Counted from the stretch's first letter, positions 1 to 5,160 are shown. The stretch is DNA of 5,838 bases from JANWXR01 sp033577755 (GCA_033577755.1 JAVQXV010000193.1:1-5838), one strand, 5' to 3'. Translations and numbers: made by a program. The notes: generated by a model from the sequence alone, not told the origin.

Positions 1-472
1 GGCGGTGCTGCATGGCCATCACCTCGCCCTCGGCGGTGAAGGCGGTGACCTCCAGCTCGGCGGGCAGCGGCTCGAGGACGATGAGCGAGTGGTAGCGCGT
101 GGCCTCGAAGGGAGAGGGCACGCCCGCGAACAGTCCGGTGCCGTGATGGAAGATGCGCGAGGTTTTGCCGTGCATCAGCCGCGGGGCGCGCGCCACCGTG
201 CCGCCGTACACCGCGCCTAGGCACTGGTGACCGAGGCACACTCCCAGCACCGGCACGCGCCCGCTGAAGTAACGAATGGCGTCGTTGGAGATGCCGCCGT
301 CGTTCGGGTCGCCGGGGCCAGGGCTGATGACCAGGTGACTGGGTGACAGAGTGATAAGGTGATCGAGCGTCACCTGGTCGTTACGAAAGACCTGCACCTC
401 GGCGCCCAGCTCGCCGAAGTACTGGACGAGGTTGTAAGTGAAGGAGTCGTAGTTATCAATCAGGGCGAGCAT
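1..472 (-). CDS. trpG: Anthranilate synthase component II (glutamine amidotransferase), 3' end outside window
   Basis: This subunit hydrolyses glutamine and passes ammonia to TrpE, which makes anthranilate from chorismate in the first committed step of tryptophan synthesis. The 157 visible residues start MLALIDNYDSFTYNLVQYFG, the usual N-terminus of TrpG. They contain the oxyanion-loop motif PGPGDP (51-56), the nucleophile elbow GVCLGHQ with Cys79, and RYHSL (126-130). Family members are about 190-200 residues, so roughly the last 35, with the catalytic His and Glu, lie beyond position 1. The ATG at 470-472 is the only sensible start, yet no Shine-Dalgarno sequence precedes it; the upstream bases are a repeat array. 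It follows trpS by 107 bp on the same strand and probably belongs to the T-box-controlled operon. PabA is a close homologue, but the trpE and trpS neighbours favour TrpG. Confidence 0.95.
   Translation of the reverse strand, partial: MLALIDNYDSFTYNLVQYFGELGAEVQVFRNDQVTLDHLITLSPSHLVISPGPGDPNDGGISNDAIRYFSGRVPVLGVCLGHQCLGAVYGGTVARAPRLMHGKTSRIFHHGTGLFAGVPSPFEATRYHSLIVLEPLPAELEVTAFTAEGEVMAMQHR
328..367. repeat. Octamer-period repeat inside trpG coding sequence
   Basis: Five consecutive 8-bp units on the plus strand fit TGAYNNRG: TGACCAGG, TGACTGGG, TGACAGAG, TGATAAGG and TGATCGAG. On the minus strand they encode the stretch from about Leu36 to Ile49 of TrpG (LDHLITLSPSHLVI), just before the PGPG motif. 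From the usual TrpG spacing the protein does not look longer here, so the repeat appears to have replaced or converged on native sequence, not inserted. It resembles the other short-period repeats of this window in style but not in unit sequence. Confidence 0.6.
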
Positions 473-483
473 TGTGGTGTGTG

Positions 484-574
484 TTGCGAATTGCGAATTG
501 CGTATTGCGTATCCGTCAGGCAAGTTACGAAATACGCAATACGAAATACGGAATACGGAATACGAAATACGGAT
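484..574. repeat. Inverted heptamer array between trpS and trpG
   Basis: This gap of about 107 bp is almost entirely 7-bp units. The left arm on the plus strand reads GCGAATT, GCGAATT, GCGTATT, GCGTATC. The right arm reads ACGAAAT, ACGCAAT, ACGAAAT, ACGGAAT, ACGGAAT, ACGAAAT. The arms are inverted relative to each other. A perfect 12-bp inverted repeat (CGTATTGCGTAT at 501-512 against ATACGCAATACG at 532-543) can form a hairpin with a 19-nt loop. The array is much more AT-rich than the flanking genes, and it occupies the place where a trpG ribosome binding site would be expected. It has no T-run, so it is not a typical terminator. Confidence 0.85.
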
Positions 575-579
575 ATGCG

Positions 580-1629
580 TCACGAAACGTCATACTCCCC
601 GAACAAATCAATCACATCCTCGAACAGCTCCAGCGAGTAGCCCAGGCCGGTGGCTTCGCGCACCAGGCGCATGGTCTCTTTGGCCTCGGCCTGCATGCGG
701 CGGATTCCGCTGGCGAGCACGTCCTGCGCCAGGTGTGGATGGGCAAGGTAGTAGGCGCGCTTTTCGCGGAACGGCTCGAGGAAGGCGTTGAGGGCGCGCG
801 CCAGCCGGGCCTTCACCTCCACATCGCCGACCTTGCCGGCGCGGTAGCGCTCCTTCAGTTCGGCGACCTCGGCCTTATCTGCATTGAAGGCGTCGTGGAA
901 GATGAAGACCGGGTTGCCCTCCACCGTGCCGGGGTCGGTGGCGCGCAGCCGGTTGGGGTCGGTGTACATCATCCTCACCTTCGCTTCCACGGTGGCTGCG
1001 TCGTCCGAGAGGAAGATGGCGTTGCCCAGCGACTTGCTCATCTTCTGTTTGCCGTCGGTGCCGACGAGCGTGGGCATCTCGCCGATGAGGGCCTCCGGCT
1101 CGGGGAAGACCTCGCCGTAGAGCAGGTTGAAGCGCCGGGCCAGCTCGCGCGCCAGCTCGACGTGGGCCTGATTGTCCTTGCCGACCGGCACGATGTGCGC
1201 GCGCGGCAGCAGGATGTCGGCGGCCTGCAGCACCGGGTAGCCGAGCAGGCCGAAGGGCATGGACTCCAGATTGGCGTCGCGGGCCATCTCCTTGAGCGTG
1301 GGGAGGCGCTCCAGGCGCGGCACCGTCACCAGCATCTCCAGAAGCAGGTTGAGTTCGTATGTCTCCGGGATGGCCGACTGCACGAAGATGGTGCTCAGGT
1401 CGGGGTCAATGCCTACGGCCAGATAGTCGAGCACCGTCTCGCGGATGTAGGTGGGGATTTCGCGGATGAAGTTGCGCTCGGGCCGCGTGGTGAGCGTGTG
1501 CAAGTCGGCGATGATGAAGAACGACTCGTACTCGTGCTGCAGCTTCACGCGGTTGGCCAGGCTGCCCACATAGTGCCCCAGGTGCAGCCGCCCCGTAGGC
1601 CGGTCGCCGGTGAGTAAACGTTTCTTCAT
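580..1629 (-). CDS. trpS: Tryptophanyl-tRNA synthetase, TrpRS II-like
   Basis: This cytoplasmic class I synthetase activates tryptophan with ATP and charges tRNA-Trp. The 349 residues have the family's usual length. The HIGH-type signature is HLGH (16-19) within TGDRPTGRLHLGHYVGSL, and the KMSKS loop is exact at 196-200. Between them lie the substrate-pocket segment YPVLQAADIL (131-140) and VPVGKDNQAH (147-156). The pattern NRVKLQ, MYTDPNRLRATDPG and VEGNPVF resembles, from memory, the TrpRS II branch known from Deinococcus more than the E. coli type. The ATG at 1627-1629 is supported by a strong Shine-Dalgarno AAAGGAG (1636-1642), six bases upstream. The stop lies beside the heptamer array. 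Placement after trpE in a T-box-controlled operon means it should be induced when tRNA-Trp is uncharged. Confidence 0.97.
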   Translation of the reverse strand: MKKRLLTGDRPTGRLHLGHYVGSLANRVKLQHEYESFFIIADLHTLTTRPERNFIREIPTYIRETVLDYLAVGIDPDLSTIFVQSAIPETYELNLLLEMLVTVPRLERLPTLKEMARDANLESMPFGLLGYPVLQAADILLPRAHIVPVGKDNQAHVELARELARRFNLLYGEVFPEPEALIGEMPTLVGTDGKQKMSKSLGNAIFLSDDAATVEAKVRMMYTDPNRLRATDPGTVEGNPVFIFHDAFNADKAEVAELKERYRAGKVGDVEVKARLARALNAFLEPFREKRAYYLAHPHLAQDVLASGIRRMQAEAKETMRLVREATGLGYSLELFEDVIDLFGEYDVS

Positions 1630-1646
1630 TGCAAGCTCCTTTCTTT

Positions 1647-1677
1647 CACCACAGAGAACACGGAGTTCACGGAGAAC
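1647..1677. repeat. Left inverted repeat bounding the GxxExxY unit
   Basis: The plus strand shows CACCACAGAG followed by AACACGGAG and TTCACGGAGAAC, a degenerate 9-bp periodic motif. Read from CCACAGAG, it matches the reverse complement of 2063-2088 at 21 of 26 positions by eye, with the outer eight bases CCACAGAG identical. It touches the stop codon of the GxxExxY gene and lies just upstream of the trpS ribosome binding site. From memory, very similar repeats occur widely next to GxxExxY genes in several phyla. Confidence 0.8.
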
Positions 1678-2088
1678 TAGCCGTGGATCAGGCGTTTGAT
1701 GCCGTCCTTGAGCAGCGGCACGTTGAAGTTGATCAACAAACCCACGCGGAGGCCGGTCAGTCTTAGGTAGGTCAACAGCTGTGCCTCGTGGATGGGTGCC
1801 AAGGCACTGACCGCTTTGATTTCGACGACCACGGTCTTCGCTACCAACAGATCCAGTCGGTAACTCTCATCCAACTGTATACCCTTGTAGACAATTGGCA
1901 ACGCTTTTTGTCTTTCCACTTCCCAGCCGGCCTGTGTAAGTTCGAAGGCAGTACACGCTTCATAAGTGGACTCAAAGAGACCCGGTCCCAGGTTTCGATG
2001 CACTTCAATCGCTGCTCCGATGACTGCCTCGGTAACCTTGTTTGGCCCCATCGCGCCTCCCGCTCTGTGTTCTCTGTGTACTCTGTGG
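1649..2088 (-). mobile_element. Candidate 440-bp inserted cassette carrying a GxxExxY gene
   Basis: The segment is framed by imperfect inverted repeats that begin and end with CCACAGAG / CTCTGTGG and holds a single gene that fills nearly all of it. Taking the unit out would leave the trpE stop codon (2089-2091) about 19 bases from the trpS start, a typical tight operon junction with the trpS Shine-Dalgarno sequence intact. There is no transposase and no clear target-site duplication, so any movement would be non-autonomous or dependent on recombination at the repeats. An alternative is that the repeats accumulated around a long-resident gene. Confidence 0.45.
1677..2051 (-). CDS. GxxExxY protein, PD-(D/E)XK nuclease-like fold
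   Basis: The 124-residue product belongs to the GxxExxY family (PDDEXK_3-like), whose biological role is not established. The naming motif is G24-LF-E27-ST-Y30, followed by a nuclease-like core with D67 in YRLDLLV, the E77-I-K79 pair in VVVEIKAV, and EAQLLTYLR (89-97). All the residues expected of a PD-(D/E)XK active site are present, so it may be an active metal-dependent nuclease, although none has been shown here. The length is normal for the family and the protein looks intact. The ATG at 2049-2051 has GGGAGG four bases upstream. It lies between trpE and trpS, would be co-transcribed with them, has no link to tryptophan metabolism, and is flanked by inverted repeats, so it looks like a passenger. 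No toxin or antitoxin partner is visible. Confidence 0.9.
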   Translation of the reverse strand: MGPNKVTEAVIGAAIEVHRNLGPGLFESTYEACTAFELTQAGWEVERQKALPIVYKGIQLDESYRLDLLVAKTVVVEIKAVSALAPIHEAQLLTYLRLTGLRVGLLINFNVPLLKDGIKRLIHG

Positions 2089-2090
2089 TT
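2063..2090. repeat. Right inverted repeat bounding the GxxExxY unit
   Basis: The plus strand reads CTCTGTGTT, CTCTGTGTA and CTCTGTGGTT, three 9-bp-period units. Its reverse complement matches the left repeat at 1649-1676. The repeat reaches into the trpE stop codon (TTA at 2089-2091) on one side and ends just upstream of the GxxExxY Shine-Dalgarno sequence on the other. Confidence 0.85.
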
Positions 2091-3558
2091 AGCTCCCCTC
2101 GGCCAATTCGACGGCCTTCATCATCGCCTTGGCCTTGTTCACCGTCTCCTCGTACTCGCGCGCCGGGTCGGAGTCGGCCACGATGCCCGCGCCGGCCTGC
2201 ACGCTGACCGTGCGCCCGTGGACGACGGCGGTGCGGATGGCGATGCAGGTGTCAAGCGCGCCGTCGAACGAGAAATAGCCGACCGCCCCGCCGTACGGCC
2301 CGCGCGCCTCAGGTTCCAGCTCGGCGATGATTTCACAGGCGCGCACCTTCGGCGCGCCGCTGAGCGTGCCGGCGGGGAAGGTGGCACGCACCAAATCGAA
2401 CGCCGTCACGCCTGCGCGCACCCTGCCCGTGACGTGCGAGACGAGGTGCATGACGTGCGAGTAGTGCTCGACGGTGAAGAAATCGGGCACGGCAATCGAG
2501 CCGTACTCGCACACGCGCCCCAGGTCGTTGCGGCCTAGGTCCACCAGCATCACGTGCTCGGCGCGTTCCTTGGGGTCGGCAAGCAGGTCTTGTTCGAGCG
2601 CGGCGTCCTCGGCAGGCGTCCGGCCGCGGGGCCGTGTGCCGGCAATCGGGCGCAGCGCCGCGCGGCGCCCCTCCAGCCGCGTCATCATCTCCGGCGAAGC
2701 GCCCACCAGATACACCGGCTCGCCGTCCACCTCGCCGAACTCGAAGTAGAACATGTATGGCGACGGGTTGAGCCGCCGGGCGGCGCGGTAGATGTTGAAC
2801 GGATGTGCGCCGGTTTGCCGGGTGAAGCGCTGTGAGAGCACGACCTGAAAAATGTCGCCGGCGGCAATGTATTCCTTCGCCGCCTGCACCATTTGCTCAT
2901 AGTCGGAGCGAGCCATGTTGGATTGAAATACTGAAAACTGATGATTGGTGATGGGAGACTGGAGATCGGGCCTCGGGCCGCGCAGGAGCGCTTCGATTTC
3001 GTCCAGCCGCGCCTCGGCTGCGGCGCCATCCCCATCAAAGTCATACGTCATCAGCAATAAATTGCTCCGGGCATGATCGAAGGCGACGAGCGTGTCGGTG
3101 AACAGGAAGACGGCGTCGGGCAGGGAGGGGTGGTGCAGGCGCGGGTCGAGCACCGGCTCGAAGTGGCGCAGGGTCTCGAAGCCGAGATAGCCGACCAGCC
3201 CGCCGAGGAAGCGCGGCAGGCCGTCTCGCGCGACGGGCGGATACTGTGCGAGTTCGGACTGTAGCGTGTGCAGGAAGTCACGGTCGCGCGGGATGGGGAG
3301 ACGGCGCGCCTCGCCGTTGGTTTCGCGGGTGAGGGTGTGGCCGCGCAGGAGGTAGCGGGCGCGCGGGCGCAGGCCGATGAAGGAATAGCGGGCGACGCGC
3401 TCGCCGCCCTCCACCGACTCCAGCAGGAACGACGGGCCGCGTCCACGCAGTTTGAGATAGGCCGTCGCCGGCGTATCGAGGTCGGCAGGCAGTTCGCGGA
3501 CGATGGGCTGCAAAGGATGACTAAAGACTGAAGACTGAGCTATTGCTTCGGCGAACAT
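2089..3558 (-). CDS. trpE: Anthranilate synthase component I
   Basis: TrpE converts chorismate and ammonia (from TrpG) to anthranilate. The 489-residue product has the N-terminal regulatory domain with the feedback motif LLES (45-48), where tryptophan binds in studied enzymes. The chorismate-binding domain follows, with AGDIFQVVLSQRF (233-245), NPSPYMFYFEF (264-274), PIAGTRPRG (304-312), LVDLGRNDLGRVC (338-350) and GTLSGAPKVRA (397-407). The ATG at 3556-3558 is chosen because GGAG (3565-3568) lies six bases upstream and the T-box terminator ends just before it. The frame stays open to an ATG at 3648, but those 30 codons are riboswitch. Two repeat-derived stretches lie within the gene: residues 7-15 and 199-214. 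The second lengthens the variable linker between the domains. PabB or aminodeoxychorismate synthase is unlikely given LLES and the Trp T-box. Confidence 0.96.
   Translation of the reverse strand: MFAEAIAQSSVFSHPLQPIVRELPADLDTPATAYLKLRGRGPSFLLESVEGGERVARYSFIGLRPRARYLLRGHTLTRETNGEARRLPIPRDRDFLHTLQSELAQYPPVARDGLPRFLGGLVGYLGFETLRHFEPVLDPRLHHPSLPDAVFLFTDTLVAFDHARSNLLLMTYDFDGDGAAAEARLDEIEALLRGPRPDLQSPITNHQFSVFQSNMARSDYEQMVQAAKEYIAAGDIFQVVLSQRFTRQTGAHPFNIYRAARRLNPSPYMFYFEFGEVDGEPVYLVGASPEMMTRLEGRRAALRPIAGTRPRGRTPAEDAALEQDLLADPKERAEHVMLVDLGRNDLGRVCEYGSIAVPDFFTVEHYSHVMHLVSHVTGRVRAGVTAFDLVRATFPAGTLSGAPKVRACEIIAELEPEARGPYGGAVGYFSFDGALDTCIAIRTAVVHGRTVSVQAGAGIVADSDPAREYEETVNKAKAMMKAVELAEGS
2921..2966. repeat. 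Short-period repeat within the trpE linker
   Basis: On the minus strand the run CCAGTCTCC-CATCACC-AATCATC-AGTTTTCAGT is a degenerate 7-8-bp word repeat. It encodes about LQSPITNHQFSVFQSN (199-214), between the regulatory and catalytic domains of TrpE. The composition (rich in CA/TC words) differs sharply from the GC-rich codons on both sides. It keeps the frame open, so the gene appears functional. Confidence 0.65.
3515..3540. repeat. Octamer-type repeat in the trpE 5' coding region
   Basis: The plus strand carries GGATGACTAAAGACTGAAGACTGAGC-type words with units GACTAAA, GACTGAA and GACTGAG. It encodes TrpE residues about 7-15 (AQSSVFSHP). The same words, in inverted orientation, form the array at 5107-5160 just before the methyltransferase start, so the two are members of one repeat family. 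Confidence 0.65.
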
Positions 3559-3572
3559 GGACGGCTCCAAAC

Positions 3573-3608
3573 AAAAAATCTCCATCGTGCTGGGACGAAT
3601 GGAGATTT
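3573..3608 (-). terminator. Intrinsic terminator of the T-box leader
   Basis: In the transcript a perfect 10-bp stem, AAATCTCCAT (3599-3608) with ATGGAGATTT (3576-3585), encloses a 13-nt loop and runs into a stretch of six T (3573-3578). The loop contains CGTCCC, the conserved strand that instead joins the antiterminator helix when uncharged tRNA is bound. The trpE Shine-Dalgarno sequence begins a few bases later, so this hairpin decides whether the operon is read. Confidence 0.95.
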
Positions 3609-3640
3609 CGTGGTGCCACCCGGCTTTAGAGACTGTGGTT

Positions 3641-3683
3641 ACCCCCATCCCCAGCCCTTCCCCCTAAGGGAGGGGAAGGGTGC
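3641..3683. repeat. C/G-rich palindromic element inserted in T-box Stem III loop
   Basis: The plus strand is strongly C-rich then G-rich, with a perfect 9-bp inverted repeat CCCTTCCCC (3655-3663) and GGGGAAGGG (3672-3680) around an 8-nt loop. From memory, similar C-rich then G-rich palindromes are dispersed between genes in Chloroflexota and cyanobacterial genomes. Here it sits in the apical part of T-box Stem III, a place that tolerates length variation. Confidence 0.7.
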
Positions 3684-3692
3684 TGAAAGGAA

Positions 3693-3718
3693 AACCCCGC
3701 TGTGATGACAACGGGGTT
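3693..3718 (-). other. Second hairpin in the enlarged Stem III loop
   Basis: The transcript reads AACCCCG, a 12-nt loop, then CGGGGTT followed by two more T before CC. The 7-bp GC-rich stem with a four-T run has the shape of a weak intrinsic terminator. The U-run is too short for a confident call. It may be structural only, or may lower basal read-through. Confidence 0.4.
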
Positions 3719-3971
3719 AGGGAAGGCCAGTCTCACTCTTGCGGCGACGCTCGGTTGACCGATTAATCGCCTCGCAGGATAACGGTTGCGCGCCGGTGCG
3801 GATTACTGGCGGTGCTTTGGAAGCCGCGCCGCGTTCACCCGCACACTCAGAGGTCCATTCGGCGTCTGCGCTCAGACCGGGCTTTCAGCCCGTGGCCCGG
3901 CTCTCTGGCTGCCGCTTTGACGCTTACTCGTCCTCGTCAACGTTTTGGTCGGCGTATTCAGTTGCAAGGCT

Positions 3972-4001
3972 TTTATAGCATGTTTCACAGGGCCGAGTCA
4001 A
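3972..4001 (-). promoter_or_regulatory. Sigma70-type promoter of the trp operon with paired GANTC sites
   Basis: On the minus strand TTGACT (3996-4001) is followed by an 18-bp spacer and TATAAA (3972-3977), with TGC in front of the -10 as an extended -10 element. The start of transcription would be near 3965, about 25 bases before T-box Stem I. The -35 hexamer overlaps one GANTC site (3995-3999), and a second (4002-4006) directly abuts it upstream. The promoter overlaps the last codons of the methyltransferase gene. Confidence 0.75.
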
Positions 4002-5106
4002 GACTCATTTTCCGCAGCCGGGCGCGCAGGACGTCAATCGGGCGGCGTTCGCCGGTCTCCGGGTCGTCATAGAACCAGTGTTCCCAGCCATTGCACGAGG
4101 GCACGTTCTTGCCATCCACCCGCAGACATTCGCGCCCGACGGCATGGATAGAGCCGACCACACCGTTGAAGCGAATCTGGCCGGAGGCGAGGACGGTGGC
4201 GGTGAAGCGCCCCTGCCGGCCAAAGTAGAGTGTTTGCCCCGGCTGGAGCAGGCCGTGCTCGAGAAGCGAGCCGAAGGGCACGCGCGGCGCACTGCGTTTC
4301 TCCGGGAGAGCATAAATGCCGTCGTCCTCGATCAGGCTGGGTGTGACCGCAGCAATGCGCTCACGGGCGAGCGCCACGTACTTCTTCTCCTTCTCGATGC
4401 CGATCCAGCGGCGGCGCAGCTTCTTCGCCACGGCGCCGGTGGTGCCCGTGCCGAAGAACGGGTCGAGGATCACATCGCCGGGCTTGCTGCTGGCGAGCAG
4501 CACACGGTAGAGCAGCGCCTCCGGCTTCTGCGTGGCGTGAGCCTTCCGCCCGTTGAGCTTGAGCCGCTCTTGACCGGTGCACAGGCCAAGATACCAGTCG
4601 CTGCGCATCTGCAGGTCGTCGTTGAGCGCCTTGAGCGCGCGATAGTTGAAGGTATACCGTGCGCCGCGCTTCTTCTGCGCCCAGATGAGCGTCTCGTGCG
4701 CGTTGGTGAAGCGCACGCCACGAAAGTTGGGCATCGGATTGGACTTGATCCATACCAGATCGTTGAGTATCCAGTAACCGAGGTCTTGCAGAATTGCCCC
4801 TACCCTATAGATGTTGTGATACGTGCCGATGACCCAGAGCGTGCCGCTGTCTTTGAGCACGCGGCGGCAGCCGGTGAGCCAGGCGCGGGTGAAGGCGTCG
4901 TACTCGGCGAAGTCGTCAAAGCGGTCCCACTCCTCGTCCACGGCGTTCACGCGCGTCAGGTTGGGCCGCCATAGCTCGTTTTGCAATTGCAGGTTGTAGG
5001 GCGGGTCGGCGAACACCACGTCCACCGACTTCTCCGGCAGCGTGTAGAGCAGCTCGGTACAGTCGCCGTGCAAGACCTGATCGAGTGGGAGAGAAGACGC
5101 TTCCAT
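3985..5106 (-). CDS. CcrM/HinfI-type DNA adenine N6-methyltransferase with RAMA domain
   Basis: This beta-class enzyme probably methylates adenine in GANTC using S-adenosylmethionine. The 373 residues show catalytic DPPYNL (34-39), the HATQKPEALL segment (190-199) and the AdoMet-binding LDPFFGTGTTG (214-224), in the order DPPY before FxGxG that defines the class. The C-terminal part from about 275 is a RAMA-like DNA-recognition domain, with the SCNGWEHW motif (337-344) and RPIDVLR (355-361) typical of CcrM. The length fits CcrM. No restriction endonuclease gene is next to it, so it is probably an orphan regulatory methyltransferase. The ATG at 5104-5106 is followed by the expected LHGDC start of the domain. 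It has no good Shine-Dalgarno sequence, because the upstream bases are a repeat array, and a stop lies four codons upstream. It follows the CopD-like gene by 98 bp and may share its promoter. GANTC specificity is inferred from family resemblance. Confidence 0.92.
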   Translation of the reverse strand: MEASSLPLDQVLHGDCTELLYTLPEKSVDVVFADPPYNLQLQNELWRPNLTRVNAVDEEWDRFDDFAEYDAFTRAWLTGCRRVLKDSGTLWVIGTYHNIYRVGAILQDLGYWILNDLVWIKSNPMPNFRGVRFTNAHETLIWAQKKRGARYTFNYRALKALNDDLQMRSDWYLGLCTGQERLKLNGRKAHATQKPEALLYRVLLASSKPGDVILDPFFGTGTTGAVAKKLRRRWIGIEKEKKYVALARERIAAVTPSLIEDDGIYALPEKRSAPRVPFGSLLEHGLLQPGQTLYFGRQGRFTATVLASGQIRFNGVVGSIHAVGRECLRVDGKNVPSCNGWEHWFYDDPETGERRPIDVLRARLRKMSLDSAL

Positions 5107-5160
5107 GTTCAGTCTTCAGTCATTAGTCTTCAGTCATCAATCCATCAATCATCAGTCATC
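5107..5160. repeat. Degenerate 7-8-bp repeat array before the methyltransferase gene
   Basis: The plus strand runs through CAGTCTTCAGTCATTA, GTCTTCAGTCATCAAT and CCATCAATCATCAGTCATCC, variants of one CAGTCTT / CAGTCAT word. The array directly abuts the ATG at 5106 and takes the place of a ribosome binding site. The same words recur inverted inside trpE at 3515-3540. The rest of the gap, 5161-5204, shows no recognisable element other than a GGAGGGG run on the minus strand. Confidence 0.85.

Larger units (their letters stand above)
3573..3938 (-). promoter_or_regulatory. T-box riboswitch specific for tRNA-Trp, controlling trpE-trpS-trpG
   Basis: The leader RNA binds tRNA-Trp and lets transcription continue when the tRNA is uncharged. 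In transcript order, Stem I has lower helix GAGG/CCTC (3932-3935 with 3850-3853) and middle helix GCGTC/GACGC (3919-3923 with 3862-3866). Between them is the specifier loop GAA-TGG-ACC, whose TGG at 3855-3857 is a Trp codon, facing GAGTA. An apical helix CCGGGC/GCCCGG follows (3895-3900 with 3877-3882). A Stem II helix GTGCGG/CCGCAC (3839-3844 with 3796-3801) comes next, then Stem III closed by GAGACTG/CAGTCTC (3728-3734 with 3629-3635). The T-box motif is GGGTGGCACCACG (3609-3621). Its bulge TGGC (3615-3618) would pair with a GCCA tRNA end, as expected for bacterial tRNA-Trp with discriminator G73. The loop of Stem III holds about 90 extra bases of repeat sequence. Confidence 0.95.

Noticed and set aside
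484..574. CRISPR array
   Set aside because: The units are 7 bp and contiguous with no unique spacers, and no cas gene is nearby.
472..1617. Long plus-strand open frame of 381 codons opposite trpS
   Set aside because: It is an antisense shadow of trpS caused by GC-rich codons. The minus strand has clear HLGH and KMSKS motifs, and the plus-strand product resembles no family I know and begins inside the heptamer array.
1649..2088. Classical insertion sequence
   Set aside because: There is no transposase and no convincing target-site duplication; it is listed only as a candidate cassette.
3641..3680. Stand-alone intrinsic terminator at the C/G palindrome
   Set aside because: The 9-bp stem is strong but no T-run follows on either strand.
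4078..4974. Plus-strand open frame of 298 codons opposite the methyltransferase
   Set aside because: It is a mirror frame of a strongly supported gene with DPPY and FGTG motifs, and has no ribosome binding site or recognisable domain.
3985..5106. Restriction-modification system
   Set aside because: No endonuclease gene is adjacent on either side within the window, and the enzyme has the CcrM-type C-terminal domain of orphan methyltransferases.
5107..5160. Separate promoter for the methyltransferase (TTGATG, 17 bp, TAATGA)
   Set aside because: The -10 matches the consensus poorly and the bases belong to a repeat array, so the spacing is probably chance.
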